The notes under the pieces: generated by a model
Databases searched by the model: none
The model's input: only the letters and a program-made list of their open reading frames with translations
Told to the model about the DNA's origin: nothing
Translations under genes and position numbers: made by a program
Source of the DNA: JBCBGF01 sp039820585
Lineage (GTDB): Bacteria; Pseudomonadota; Alphaproteobacteria; Rhodobacterales; Rhodobacteraceae
NCBI GenBank assembly: GCA_039820585.1
Contig: JBCBPV010000004.1
Coordinates: 29,091 to 93,090 of the forward strand
Reading direction: 5' to 3'
Length of the DNA: 64,000 nucleotides
Shown: positions 43,838 to 53,337 of the stretch, piece after piece
Position numbering within the stretch: the first letter of the stretch is position 1
Layout: each line of letters begins with the position of its first letter

Positions 43838-43862
43838 AAGCCGCCTTTGGGGCGGCTTTTTT
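43838..43862 (+). terminator. Rho-independent terminator after rpmJ
   Basis: AAGCCGCC pairs with GGCGGCTT around a short TTTGG loop, and six T residues follow. It lies 24 bp after the rpmJ stop. Confidence 0.88.
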
Positions 43863-43889
43863 CGTCTTCCCTGATAAAAGCACCCCGAA

Positions 43890-44816
43890 ATGCCCACAAT
43901 CCTATCCATTCGTGACCTCGTCAAAACCTACAGCGATGGGTTCGAGGCACTGAAGTCTGTCAGCCTCGACATCGAGCAGGGCGAAATCATCGCGCTTCTG
44001 GGCCCCAATGGCGCGGGCAAGACCACGCTGATCTCAACCGTGTGCGGGATCACCACGCCAACCTCGGGCACCGTGACCGTGGGCGGGCACGACATCATCA
44101 CCGACTACCGCCGCGCCCGGGCGATGATCGGCCTCGTCCCGCAAGAGATCAACCTTGAGCCCTTTGAAAAGGTCATCAACACGGTCCGCTTTTCACGCGG
44201 ATTGTTCGGGAAACCGGCCAATGACGCCTATCTCGACGATCTCCTGGGGCAATTGTCGCTCGCCGACAAGAAAGATCGCAAGATCGTCACCCTGTCGGGC
44301 GGAATGAAGCGCCGCGTTCTGATCGCCAAGGCGCTCAGCCATGAGCCGTCGGTTCTGTTCCTGGATGAACCCACTGCAGGCGTCGATGTCGAACTGCGCC
44401 GCGACATGTGGCAAATCGTCGATCGCCTGCGGTCCGAGGGCACGACCATCATCCTGACCACACACTACATCGAAGAGGCTGAGGCAATTGCCGACCGCGT
44501 GGCCGTCATCAACAAGGGACAGATCATGCTGGTTGAGCGCAAGGATGACCTGATCACCCGCATGGGCCAGAAAGAGCTGCGGATCGAACTGCACGAGGCG
44601 ATCACGGACCTGCCGCCTGCGCTGGCGGGGTACAACCTGCAAATCGGGCCGGATGGGCAGTCGGTCGTCTATCACTATGACACTGCCGGGGGCCGAACCG
44701 GGATCACGCGGCTTTTGAACGACCTGAGCGCCGCGGGCCTGCACCTGCGCGATATCGAGACCAAGCAATCCAGCCTCGAAGACATCTTCGTTGGTCTGGT
44801 GAAAGAGCCGACATGA
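43890..44816 (+). CDS. ABC-2 type transporter ATP-binding protein
   Basis: The 308-residue ABC cassette has Walker A GPNGAGKTT (about 37-45), signature TLSGGMKRRVLIAKAL and Walker B SVLFLDEPTAGVD, with the H-loop in TTHYIEEAE. The C-terminal extension (about 225-300) is typical of DrrA/NodI-like exporters. The LSGGMKRR form and the permease that follows mark an export system. The substrate is not known. Confidence 0.9.
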   Translation: MPTILSIRDLVKTYSDGFEALKSVSLDIEQGEIIALLGPNGAGKTTLISTVCGITTPTSGTVTVGGHDIITDYRRARAMIGLVPQEINLEPFEKVINTVRFSRGLFGKPANDAYLDDLLGQLSLADKKDRKIVTLSGGMKRRVLIAKALSHEPSVLFLDEPTAGVDVELRRDMWQIVDRLRSEGTTIILTTHYIEEAEAIADRVAVINKGQIMLVERKDDLITRMGQKELRIELHEAITDLPPALAGYNLQIGPDGQSVVYHYDTAGGRTGITRLLNDLSAAGLHLRDIETKQSSLEDIFVGLVKEPT

Positions 44817-45574
44817 ACCTGCAAGCGATCAAGGCGATCTACCGATTCGAGATGGCCCGGTTTTTCCGCACGCTGATGCAAAGCCTGTTGTCGCCGGTCA
44901 TCTCTACCTCGCTTTACTTCGTCGTCTTCGGCGCGGCCATCGGCAGCCGGATCGACGAGGTCGAAGGCGTGACCTATGGCGCGTTCATCGTGCCCGGCCT
45001 GATCATGCTGACGGTGATGACCCAGGCGACCACCAACGCCAGCTTCGGGATCTATTTCCCCAAGTTCATCGGCACGATCTATGAACTGCTCTCGGCGCCT
45101 GCGAATTTCCTGGAGATCACCATCGGCTATGTCGGTGCGGCGGCAACCAAGGCGTTCATCATCGGCCTGATCATCCTGGGCACCGCGTATTTCTTCGTTG
45201 ATCTTCCCATCGCGCATCCCTTCGCGATGTTCGCTTTCCTGATCCTCACCTGCCTCAGCTTTTCGCTGTTGGGCTTCATCATCGGGATCTGGGCGGGCAA
45301 TTTCGAGCAGCTACAGATCATCCCGCTTCTGGTCATCACCCCGCTCGTCTTCCTGGGCGGGTCGTTCTACTCGATCACCATGCTTCCGCCCGCATGGCAG
45401 ATCGTGTCGTTGTTCAACCCGGTGGTCTACCTGATCTCGGGCTTCCGCTGGGCGTTCTTCGACACCGCAGATGTTCCCGTCGGCGTCAGCCTTCTGGCAA
45501 TCACGCTGTTCACCGCGCTTTGCGTGGGCTTCATCGCCTGGATCTTCCGCACCGGCTGGCGGATCAGGCAATAA
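44813..45574 (+). CDS. ABC-2 type transporter permease
   Basis: This 253-residue inner-membrane protein has about six helices and an ABC-2 motif region (GGSFYSITMLPPAWQIVSLFNP, then VVYLISGFRW). It overlaps the ATPase gene by 4 bp (ATGA). The NodJ/YadH-like sequence fits export of a lipid, saccharide or drug. Confidence 0.9.
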   Translation: MNLQAIKAIYRFEMARFFRTLMQSLLSPVISTSLYFVVFGAAIGSRIDEVEGVTYGAFIVPGLIMLTVMTQATTNASFGIYFPKFIGTIYELLSAPANFLEITIGYVGAAATKAFIIGLIILGTAYFFVDLPIAHPFAMFAFLILTCLSFSLLGFIIGIWAGNFEQLQIIPLLVITPLVFLGGSFYSITMLPPAWQIVSLFNPVVYLISGFRWAFFDTADVPVGVSLLAITLFTALCVGFIAWIFRTGWRIRQ

Positions 45575-45577
45575 CGC

Positions 45578-46447
45578 TCAAAACCACTGCCCCGGCTCCA
45601 TCAGCCCAAGGTCCAACAACTGCTGCGACCGCCACTCAAACGGGATGGAGTTGTGCCATTGGAAGCTGTCGATCTCAAAGGTTGAGCCTGCGTTGGTCTT
45701 CAACGCCTTCGCCGTCCGGAACGAACAAACCGCCGCTGTCAGGTTGTGGTGCCAGGGGCAGGCGTAGGTGTTGTATTCCTCGTCATTGAACGTGTGATCG
45801 GGGCGCAACCGCAGCCCGGGCTTGGCGCGAAACAGCGAGATCCGGTCAATCTTGCGCCGGGGTTCCGGCACATGTTCCTCAAACCGCCAGCGCAGGCCAC
45901 CGTAGAAATCCAGCTGCCGTTCCTTGGGATGATTGTGGTTGTCAGGGTCGGTGCGCGCCAGCGCGTAATAGCCCGACTTGTCCAGATGCGCCCGCTCCAG
46001 CGACACCGCATCGGGGAACTCATCGGTGTTGTCGGCATACAAATCGACCACATAGGTCAGCATCGCGTCGCGCCGTTCCTCGGTATGGAAGGTCAGCATC
46101 TCGCCCACTGTCCGGCTTTCGGAGAAGGGATAGAACAGGTATTCCGCGTTGTAGCAGTAATACAGCCACAGCCCCTCTGCCGCCTCGATGATCCGGTTCA
46201 CAGCGCCCACCGTGGCGTCTGCCGCGCTCATATCGAACGGGATGCGGCGGATGGATTTTTCCAGTTCTTCGGGCAGGTGCAGCTCATGTGGGGCAAACAC
46301 CAGAACTTCGTGAAACCCCGCCATCTGGTGGTGCCGAATAGTGGTATCGACCTCCACCAGATCTTCGACAAAGATCATGGCGATTGGCCCCGTCTTGAGC
46401 GCATCGCGGCCCTTCTTCAGGAAGTGATCCAGATCGTTGTAACGCAT
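45578..46447 (-). CDS. Hypothetical protein, weakly glycosyltransferase-2-like
   Basis: The 289-residue soluble protein begins with IFVEDLVEVDTTIRHHQMAG, similar in layout to the first strand and helix of Glyco_tranf_2_4 proteins. The metal-binding DxD where such enzymes hold the nucleotide sugar is not visible; the equivalent stretch reads YYCYNAEYLFYPF. Later segments (CPWHHNLTAAV) are distinctive but unassigned. It converges on the ABC-2 permease with a 3-bp gap and is divergent from miaB. Confidence 0.65.
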   Translation of the reverse strand: MRYNDLDHFLKKGRDALKTGPIAMIFVEDLVEVDTTIRHHQMAGFHEVLVFAPHELHLPEELEKSIRRIPFDMSAADATVGAVNRIIEAAEGLWLYYCYNAEYLFYPFSESRTVGEMLTFHTEERRDAMLTYVVDLYADNTDEFPDAVSLERAHLDKSGYYALARTDPDNHNHPKERQLDFYGGLRWRFEEHVPEPRRKIDRISLFRAKPGLRLRPDHTFNDEEYNTYACPWHHNLTAAVCSFRTAKALKTNAGSTFEIDSFQWHNSIPFEWRSQQLLDLGLMEPGQWF

Positions 46448-46561
46448 GCCTGCCCGCCTTGCGGTGTTTTGATGAAGACTCTCTTATGCGGGCGGCGTTT
46501 GCAACAACAAGGGCCAGCGTGTAGGACGGCGCGCGGACCGGGAAACCTGGGGTAGTTGGCT

Positions 46562-47875
46562 GTGACCAAGAAGCTCTTCATCAAGACCTATGGCTGTCAG
46601 ATGAACGTCTACGACAGCGAGCGCATGGCCGAGGCTTTGGGCACTCAGGGCTATGTCGAAACCGCGACGCCCGACGATGCGGATATGATCCTGCTCAATA
46701 CGTGCCACATCCGGGAAAAGGCGGCGGAAAAGATCTACTCTGAACTGGGCCGCTACAAAGGTTTGAAGGCCGAAAAGCCCGATCTGAAGATCGGCGTCGC
46801 GGGCTGCGTGGCCCAGGCCGAAGGGGCCGAGATCATGCGCCGTCAGCCAATGGTCGATCTGGTCGTCGGCCCGCAAAGCTATCACCGCCTGCCCGAGCTG
46901 GAGGCAAAAGCCGGCCGGGGGGAAAAGGCGCTCGACACCGATTTCCCCGAAGAAGACAAGTTCGACCATTTGGCGCGACGCCCCAAGGCCGCGCGGGGGC
47001 CCACCGCGTTCCTGACCGTGCAGGAAGGCTGCGACAAGTTCTGTTCGTTCTGCGTCGTCCCCTATACCCGCGGCGCCGAGGTATCGCGCCCCGTTGACCG
47101 CGTGCTCACCGAGGCGCGCGATCTGGTGGAGCGTGGGGTGCGCGAGGTCACTCTTTTGGGCCAGAACGTGAATGCCTATCACGGTGCGGGCGATGGCGGG
47201 GATTGGTCGCTGGCACAGCTGATCCGAGAACTGGCGAAGATCGACGGGCTCGCGCGCATTCGGTTCACCACGTCCCACCCCAACGACATGACCGACGATC
47301 TGATCGCGGCCCATGGCGAGTGTGACAAGCTGATGCCCTATCTGCATCTGCCGGTGCAGTCGGGGTCAGACACGATCCTGAAGGCGATGAACCGCAAGCA
47401 TACCGCCGAGAGTTATCTGCACGTCATCGACCGCCTGCGCGCGGCGCGGCCCGATATCCTGCTGTCGGGCGATTTCATCGTGGGCTTTCCGGGGGAAACC
47501 GAGGCCGACTTTGCCGATACGATGGCCCTGGTGGAAGCGGTTGGCTATGGCCAGGCCTATTCGTTCAAATACTCCACCCGCCCCGGCACCCCGGCCGCAG
47601 AACGCGATCAGGTGGACGAAGCCGCCAAGGACGAACGGTTGCAACGCCTGCAAGCGCTCTTGCGCCAACAGCAGCAATCGGCGCAGGACGCGATGGTCGG
47701 TCGCGAGGTGTCGGTGCTGTTTGAAAAGCCCGGGCGGCTGGAGGGCCAGATGGGCGGCAAGTCGGAATACCTGCACGCCGTCCATGTGCATGCGCCGGAT
47801 GTGGCCCGTGGTGAAATCCGCCGCGTGCGCATCACCGAAAGCGCCGCCAACTCGCTGGGCGGCACGCTGCTTTAG
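46562..47875 (+). CDS. miaB: tRNA-2-methylthio-N6-dimethylallyladenosine synthase
   Basis: The 437-residue protein has an N-terminal MTTase domain with TYGCQMNVYDS, NTCHIREKA and GCVAQ cysteines for the auxiliary Fe-S cluster. The radical-SAM CxxxCxxC is CDKFCSFC, and a C-terminal TRAM domain follows. It thiomethylates position 37 of tRNAs that read UNN codons. I prefer GTG 46562 to TTG 46556 because the GGGG at 46549 is better spaced. Confidence 0.94.
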   Translation: MTKKLFIKTYGCQMNVYDSERMAEALGTQGYVETATPDDADMILLNTCHIREKAAEKIYSELGRYKGLKAEKPDLKIGVAGCVAQAEGAEIMRRQPMVDLVVGPQSYHRLPELEAKAGRGEKALDTDFPEEDKFDHLARRPKAARGPTAFLTVQEGCDKFCSFCVVPYTRGAEVSRPVDRVLTEARDLVERGVREVTLLGQNVNAYHGAGDGGDWSLAQLIRELAKIDGLARIRFTTSHPNDMTDDLIAAHGECDKLMPYLHLPVQSGSDTILKAMNRKHTAESYLHVIDRLRAARPDILLSGDFIVGFPGETEADFADTMALVEAVGYGQAYSFKYSTRPGTPAAERDQVDEAAKDERLQRLQALLRQQQQSAQDAMVGREVSVLFEKPGRLEGQMGGKSEYLHAVHVHAPDVARGEIRRVRITESAANSLGGTLL

Positions 47876-48801
47876 GGCAGCACGCCCAGCCAAAGCCATG
47901 CGCTGACGATCGACAAAGCCGTGGCGACCAGCACGGTGGTCGCCGCCACCCGTTTCGCCACCCCATACATGTTGGCAAAGATGTAGGTGTTGATCCCCGG
48001 CGCCATCGCCGCTGTCAGCACCGCCGACCGGAACGCATCGCGCGGCAGGTCGGTCACCGTCGCCATGCCCCAGACAATCGCGGGATGCATCACCAGCGAC
48101 ACCGCGCAGATATAGAGCACGATCCGCAGATCCCCCTCGGGCCGGTAACGCACCAGCACGCCCCCCAGCGCGAACAGTGCCGCAGGCAGCGCGGCCTGCA
48201 CGATCAGGTCCAATGCATCGGTCACCACGCCGGGCAAGGGCACCTGGCCCAGGTTCACGATGAACCCCAACCCGATCCCGATCACCAACGCATTGCGGAA
48301 CATCGACACCACGACCTTGCGCGCCGTTGCAATGCCCCCTGCACCCCGATTGCGCACAACCTCCATCACGGTCACACCGATGCCGTAGCAAAACGGCGCA
48401 TGCAGCGCGACAATGGCAAAGTTCGCCTCCAACGCCGCCGCCCCATAGGCGCGTTCCGTGATCGGCAGGCCCAGAAGGACGCTGTTGGAAAAAAGACAGC
48501 AAAACCCGATGGCCACGCTGTCGGTCCAGGGCCGCCCGAACAGATACCGCGCGCCGAAAAACCCGGCGAGGAACCCTGCCCCCGCGCCCAGGTAAAAGCT
48601 GATCAACAACCGCGCATCGAAGGTGGCACCAAGGTCCAGCCCGGCGATGGCGGCAAACAGCAAACAGGGTATCGCGAAGTTCTGAGTGAACTTGTTCAGC
48701 CCATCGACGCCGGTTTCAGGAAACAGTTTGAACCAGACCGCCAGATACCCAAACCCGATGACCAGGAAGACCGGCAGGATGACATCGATCAGGGCCTGCA
48801 A
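47872..48801 (-). CDS. AEC family transporter
   Basis: The 309-residue membrane protein of the auxin-efflux-carrier/malonate transporter family has about ten hydrophobic helices. A conserved break occurs between two five-helix halves (FAIPCLLFAAIAG early, ALFALGGVLVRY in the middle). The start is TTG 48801 with GAGGG upstream; no ATG or GTG occurs near the expected N-terminus. The substrate is unknown. Its stop overlaps the miaB stop by 4 bp. Confidence 0.82.
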   Translation of the reverse strand: MQALIDVILPVFLVIGFGYLAVWFKLFPETGVDGLNKFTQNFAIPCLLFAAIAGLDLGATFDARLLISFYLGAGAGFLAGFFGARYLFGRPWTDSVAIGFCCLFSNSVLLGLPITERAYGAAALEANFAIVALHAPFCYGIGVTVMEVVRNRGAGGIATARKVVVSMFRNALVIGIGLGFIVNLGQVPLPGVVTDALDLIVQAALPAALFALGGVLVRYRPEGDLRIVLYICAVSLVMHPAIVWGMATVTDLPRDAFRSAVLTAAMAPGINTYIFANMYGVAKRVAATTVLVATALSIVSAWLWLGVLP

Positions 48802-48808
48802 CGCGCCC

Positions 48809-49606
48809 TCAAACCTCGTAGGTGATGGTCATTCCATCATAGGCGGGCGTGATGTGATCCGGTGTCTCTGCCTCGACCGTGGCATAATCCATGTCGATAT
48901 GCATGTTCGTCAGAACCGCCCGCTTCGGCGCGGCGCGGGCGATCCATTCGAGCGAGCGCTCAAAATGCGCATGGGTCGGGTGCGGCGTGCGGCGCAGCGC
49001 GTCCAGCACCCAGCAATCCAAATCACGCACCGCCTCCCACGCCGCATCGGTCATCTCGGCGACGTCGGGCAGATAGGCGAAGTCTTCGATCCGAAAACCC
49101 AGGCTGTCGATGGAACCGTGCCCCACCGGGAAAGGCCGCAAGGCGATCGGGCCACCCGCCCCGGTGATCTCAAACGGCCCCCGGATCGTGTGCAAATCGA
49201 GGATCGGGGGATAGGGTGAGCCTTCGGGTTGCACAAACGCATAGCCGAACCGGGACAACAGCGCGTCCTGCGTTGGTGCATCGGCCCAAACCGGCAGGCG
49301 GGCGCGCATGTTGAAGACGATCATGCGCAGATCGTCGATGCCGTGCACATGGTCGGCATGGTTATGGGTGTAGACGACCGCATCCAGTTCCCCCACGCCC
49401 GCATCCAACAGCTGCATGCGCAGATCGGGCGAGGTGTCGATCAAAACGCGGGTCACGCCCGCATCCGTGGTCCGCGTGATCAACAGCGAACAACGCCGGC
49501 GGTGGTTCTTGGGGTTCTTGGGGTCGCAATCGCCCCAGAGGCCCCCAAGGCGTGGCACCCCGCCCGAAGACCCGCTGCCCAGAATAGTGAAGGCCAGCGT
49601 CGCCAT
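48809..49606 (-). CDS. MBL-fold metallo-hydrolase (PhnP-like)
   Basis: The 265-residue protein has the metallo-beta-lactamase signature HNHADHVHG, GSGSSGGVPRLGG near the N-terminus and a final TNMHIDMDY histidine. This resembles PhnP/RNase-Z-like phosphodiesterases. No phn genes are nearby, so a general cyclic phosphodiesterase role is likelier. It overlaps tatD by one base. Confidence 0.87.
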   Translation of the reverse strand: MATLAFTILGSGSSGGVPRLGGLWGDCDPKNPKNHRRRCSLLITRTTDAGVTRVLIDTSPDLRMQLLDAGVGELDAVVYTHNHADHVHGIDDLRMIVFNMRARLPVWADAPTQDALLSRFGYAFVQPEGSPYPPILDLHTIRGPFEITGAGGPIALRPFPVGHGSIDSLGFRIEDFAYLPDVAEMTDAAWEAVRDLDCWVLDALRRTPHPTHAHFERSLEWIARAAPKRAVLTNMHIDMDYATVEAETPDHITPAYDGMTITYEV

Positions 49607-50391
49607 CAGGCCGCCTTCCAGAACAGACGGTCAAAATTCGCCTCGGTCTGGGCGGCGAAATCGGCGTAGTCCATACCAAACACCTCGGCGCCCACGCGGG
49701 CGGTATGGGCGGAATAAGCGGGCTCGTTCCGCTTGCCGCGATGGGGCGGCGGCGCGAGGTAGGGGGCGTCCGTCTCCACAAGAACCCGGTCAACCGGCGC
49801 ATCCGCAAAAATCGCCCGCAAGTCACCGGATCTCGGGAACGCCGCAATCCCCGACATCGACAGGTAAAAGCCCAGACCCAACGCCGCTTCTGCCAAGGCC
49901 CGCCCGCTGGAAAAGCAATGCATCACGCAGGTATAAGCGCCCGCCGCATGTTCTTCGCTCAGGATCCGCGCCATGTCTTCATCGGCATCGCGCGCATGGA
50001 TGATCAATGGCAGCTTGGTCTGCCGCGCCGCCTCGATATGAACACGCAGGCTTTCCTGCTGCACCGCCATACTCTCGGCGGTGTAGTGATAATCCAGCCC
50101 CGTCTCACCGATCCCCACAAACTTCGGATGATCCGCCAAGGCCACCAGCGCATCCACCGTCGCCATCGGCTCGTCCGCCACGCTCATCGGATGGGTGCCT
50201 GCAGCGTAGAACACCGGCACATGGGCTTCGGCAATCGCGCGCACCGCAGGCTCATTTCGCAACCGCGTGCAGATTGTCACCATGCGCCGCACGCCGGCCT
50301 CGGCGGCACGGTCCACAAAATCACCGACCTGCCCCTCGAAATCGGGGAAGTCGAGGTGGCAATGGCTGTCGGTAATCGCTGGTGCGTCCAT
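49606..50391 (-). CDS. TatD family hydrolase
   Basis: The 261-residue metal-dependent TIM-barrel enzyme starts DSHCHLDFPDF (HxH metal site). It has GETGLDYHY, IIHARDAD, VMHCFSS and VETDAPYLAP. TatD proteins have 3'-exonuclease activity. It follows holB after 16 bp in the common holB-tatD arrangement. Confidence 0.93.
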   Translation of the reverse strand: MDAPAITDSHCHLDFPDFEGQVGDFVDRAAEAGVRRMVTICTRLRNEPAVRAIAEAHVPVFYAAGTHPMSVADEPMATVDALVALADHPKFVGIGETGLDYHYTAESMAVQQESLRVHIEAARQTKLPLIIHARDADEDMARILSEEHAAGAYTCVMHCFSSGRALAEAALGLGFYLSMSGIAAFPRSGDLRAIFADAPVDRVLVETDAPYLAPPPHRGKRNEPAYSAHTARVGAEVFGMDYADFAAQTEANFDRLFWKAA

Positions 50392-50407
50392 CGTCCCGTC
50401 GGTCCGC

Positions 50408-51538
50408 CTAGCGGCGCGAAAGGATGTCCGCGGCCGTCTCGTTGATCCTCAGGACCATATCGAGAATTAGGCTGGCAGGGTCAAGGTTGACCGCCAGCGC
50501 ATGGGTCGCCCGGCCAGACAGCTCTTGCTGCAACCCAGCCCAGGCCCGCGCGGCGGCCATGTCAGGCGACAGCCGGGCCAGCGCCTCCGCCTCCCCTTTT
50601 GCGGCCTCGGCCACCGGGGCCTGTCCCGCGCCAAAGCGGGCGAGGCGCACCAACATCAGGTCGATCAACCGCAACGTCAGATCGCGCCGCGCCTCTTTCC
50701 CGCGCCCAACCGCCCCTTCGGCCAGCTTCAGCACCGCGGGCCGGTCCACGCGCGGCATCGTCCCCGCCAGCGCAACCAGATCGGCGTAGATCTTTGGCCC
50801 ATCCTCTTCCGCCAGTCCCAACGCTGCCCCGGCAGAGCCTTGCGCCAGTTCCGCGAGCGCCCCCACATGATCCGCCCCGTCGCCACCCGCCTGCGCGACC
50901 GCCCGCCCGATATCGTCCGGCGACAGTACCGCACAGCGCAGCTCGCGGCACCGCGAGCGGATGGTGGGCAACAACCGCGCGGGCTGGTGACTGATCAACA
51001 ACAACGTGCAGCGATCAGGCGGTTCTTCCAGCACCTTCAGCAACGCATTCGCCGCGTTCACCGTCATCTCATCGGCGGCATCCACGATCACGACGCGCCG
51101 CCCGCCATCTGTCGCAGACATCGCAAAGAACGACTTCAGCCCCCGCACCTCATCGACACCGATGGTCGATTTCAGCCGCTTGGTCTTGGCATCCCAACTG
51201 CGCCGCACCAGAAACAGCCGCCCTTCCGACCCCGCCGCCACGCGCCGCGCCACCGGATGCTCTGCGTCGATATCAAGCGTTGTGGGTGGCGCGGGCGCGC
51301 CAAACATCCCCGCCTCAACCGGCGCCTCCGCCAGCAGAAAACGCGCGATCCGCCAGGCCAGCGTCGCCTTGCCCACCCCGCGCGGACCGGTGATCAGCCA
51401 GGCGTGATGCAGACGCTCTTGGGCATAGGCCGCAAGGAATGCACCCTGTGCCGCGTCCTGTCCGAACAGCGCAGGCGTGTCGCGCGGGTGGGGGGCATCG
51501 CCCAGCCGGTCCGCTTCCGGCACAGGTGCATCGCTCAT
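50408..51538 (-). CDS. holB: DNA polymerase III subunit delta'
   Basis: The 376-residue AAA+ clamp-loader subunit has GPRGVGKATLAWRIA as P-loop and VVIVDAADEMTVNAANALLK as Walker B region. SRCREL (the SRC arginine finger) is present. Zinc-binding cysteines are absent. It overlaps tmk by 4 bp. Confidence 0.93.
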   Translation of the reverse strand: MSDAPVPEADRLGDAPHPRDTPALFGQDAAQGAFLAAYAQERLHHAWLITGPRGVGKATLAWRIARFLLAEAPVEAGMFGAPAPPTTLDIDAEHPVARRVAAGSEGRLFLVRRSWDAKTKRLKSTIGVDEVRGLKSFFAMSATDGGRRVVIVDAADEMTVNAANALLKVLEEPPDRCTLLLISHQPARLLPTIRSRCRELRCAVLSPDDIGRAVAQAGGDGADHVGALAELAQGSAGAALGLAEEDGPKIYADLVALAGTMPRVDRPAVLKLAEGAVGRGKEARRDLTLRLIDLMLVRLARFGAGQAPVAEAAKGEAEALARLSPDMAAARAWAGLQQELSGRATHALAVNLDPASLILDMVLRINETAADILSRR

Positions 51539-52158
51539 CCCAGCGCGGCCTCGGCGATGGCGGCAATCTCGGCGGCTATGGTGTCTTCATCTCGCATGCC
51601 GTCGATTATACGGAAGCGGTGGGGATTGTCCCGCGCCAGCGTCAGAAACCCATCGCGCAGGCGCACCTGAAACCCCGCCCCGAAGTCTTCGAACCTGTCC
51701 TCACCCGACCGGCGGGCCAGGCCGCGGGCCAATGCCTGCGCCGGATCCATGTCGATCAGAAACGTCAGATCCGGCTCTCGCGCGATCATCAAGCGGTGCA
51801 GGTCGTCGACAACACCACGCAAATCGCCGCGCGTCACGCCCTGGTAGACGCGCGTGGAATCCGCAAACCGATCACAGATCACCACCTGCCCGGCCTCCAG
51901 CGCCGGGGCGATCTTCTTTTCCAGATGATCGCGTCGCGCTGCGGTGAAAAGAAGGATCTCGGTCTCCGGCGACCAGCGATCGGGATCGCCTTCCACCAAA
52001 AGCCGCCGGATCTCTTCCGCGCCGTCCGATCCGCCGGGCTCGCGCGTCAGCACGGGGTCGCGCCCAAGCGCCGCCAGATGCGCGGCCAACCGGCGCGATT
52101 GCGTGGATTTGCCGGACCCGTCGATCCCTTCGAACGTGACGAACAGGCCCTTTGGCAT
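51535..52158 (-). CDS. tmk: Thymidylate kinase
   Basis: The 207-residue P-loop kinase starts FEGIDGSGKSTQ and contains TREPGGS and CDRFADSTRVYQG. It phosphorylates dTMP to dTDP. The start is ATG 52158, sharing one base with the dacC stop (TGATG); a GTG at 52161 is in frame. Confidence 0.94.
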   Translation of the reverse strand: MPKGLFVTFEGIDGSGKSTQSRRLAAHLAALGRDPVLTREPGGSDGAEEIRRLLVEGDPDRWSPETEILLFTAARRDHLEKKIAPALEAGQVVICDRFADSTRVYQGVTRGDLRGVVDDLHRLMIAREPDLTFLIDMDPAQALARGLARRSGEDRFEDFGAGFQVRLRDGFLTLARDNPHRFRIIDGMRDEDTIAAEIAAIAEAALG

Positions 52159-53318
52159 CACCGAAGTTGTTGCGCCTGGTCTATGGCCTGGCGGAACAGA
52201 ACCGCCGCCGCCGTGCGCACCCGTGGCAGGAACCCGCCCCGCACAACCTCGCGATCCGACACCAGCGGCACCCGCGCATCGGCCAGGCCCTCACGGGGAA
52301 TCACCAGTTCCGCCACGGGCTGGCCCGCGGCAATCGGCGCTTCCAATGGCCCCCGATATTCCACGCGCACGCCCTCGGGCTCATCGCGGGTGGCGGGCAT
52401 CAAGAGAGACACGTCTTCTTCCGCAACGAGGCTGATCTGGGTGTGGTCCCCCATCCAAACATCGGCCTCTGCCACCACGGTGCCGCCCGCCATCACGCTG
52501 CGTTCCACGAACTGGCGAAAGGCCCAACTGACCATACGCTCTGCTTCCTCGGCCCGCGCCACCCGGCTGTCGAGCCCGGTGACCACGAACACAACACGCC
52601 GATTGCCCTGCACGGCCGACCCCACCAGCCCGAACCCGGCCTCTTGCGTGTGCCCGGTCTTCAGGCCATCGCCGCCGATCCCAAGGCTCAGAATCGGGTT
52701 GCGGTTGAACCGGTTTGCCGGGGAGCGTCCATCAAAGTCATACTCGGTCATCGCGAAATAACCGTAGTATTCGGGAAATTCCTCGATCAATCGGGTGGCC
52801 AAGACACCCAGATCCTGCATCGTCATCCGGTGGTTGGGGTTCGGCCAACCGGTGGAGTTCACGAAGGTCGACCCCGTCATCCCGATATCGGCGGCCTTGT
52901 CGTTCATCAGACGGGCAAACGCATCTTCCGACCCGGCCAGTCCTTCGGCCACGACGACACAGGCATCATTGCCCGACTGAACAATGATGCCCTTGATCAG
53001 CTGTTCCACGGTCGGGCGGTCGGTTTCATCCAGAAACATCGTCGACCCGCCCATCAGCCGCGCCTTGGTGGACACCTGGAACTCCGTCTCAAGCGAGACG
53101 CGCCCATCGCGCAGCGCATCAAACAGCATATACAGCGTCATCAGCTTTGACATCGACGCTGGCGGCAGGGGCACATCGGCCTCTTTCTCCAACAAGACGG
53201 TGCCCGTGGTCACGTCGTAGATGTAGGCCGCCTTTGCCCGCGTCTCGAACGCCGCCTGGGCAGGCAGCGCGACGCACAGGGCGGCGACAAGTGTTGCAAG
53301 GCGCATCAATCCGGTCAT
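52158..53318 (-). CDS. dacC: D-alanyl-D-alanine carboxypeptidase (PBP5/6 type)
   Basis: The 386-residue enzyme has a signal peptide (about 1-22, ending QAAF). Catalytic motifs are SMSK (55-58), SGN (115-117) and KTG (220-222), and the C-terminal PBP5_C domain ends in a short helix (about 365-386) that may anchor it to the membrane. It removes terminal D-Ala from peptidoglycan stems. It precedes tmk and follows the SPOR lipoprotein in the same operon, a typical Rhodobacteraceae order. Confidence 0.92.
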   Translation of the reverse strand: MTGLMRLATLVAALCVALPAQAAFETRAKAAYIYDVTTGTVLLEKEADVPLPPASMSKLMTLYMLFDALRDGRVSLETEFQVSTKARLMGGSTMFLDETDRPTVEQLIKGIIVQSGNDACVVVAEGLAGSEDAFARLMNDKAADIGMTGSTFVNSTGWPNPNHRMTMQDLGVLATRLIEEFPEYYGYFAMTEYDFDGRSPANRFNRNPILSLGIGGDGLKTGHTQEAGFGLVGSAVQGNRRVVFVVTGLDSRVARAEEAERMVSWAFRQFVERSVMAGGTVVAEADVWMGDHTQISLVAEEDVSLLMPATRDEPEGVRVEYRGPLEAPIAAGQPVAELVIPREGLADARVPLVSDREVVRGGFLPRVRTAAAVLFRQAIDQAQQLR

Positions 53319-53337
53319 GGTCAGGCCCCTTCTACCG

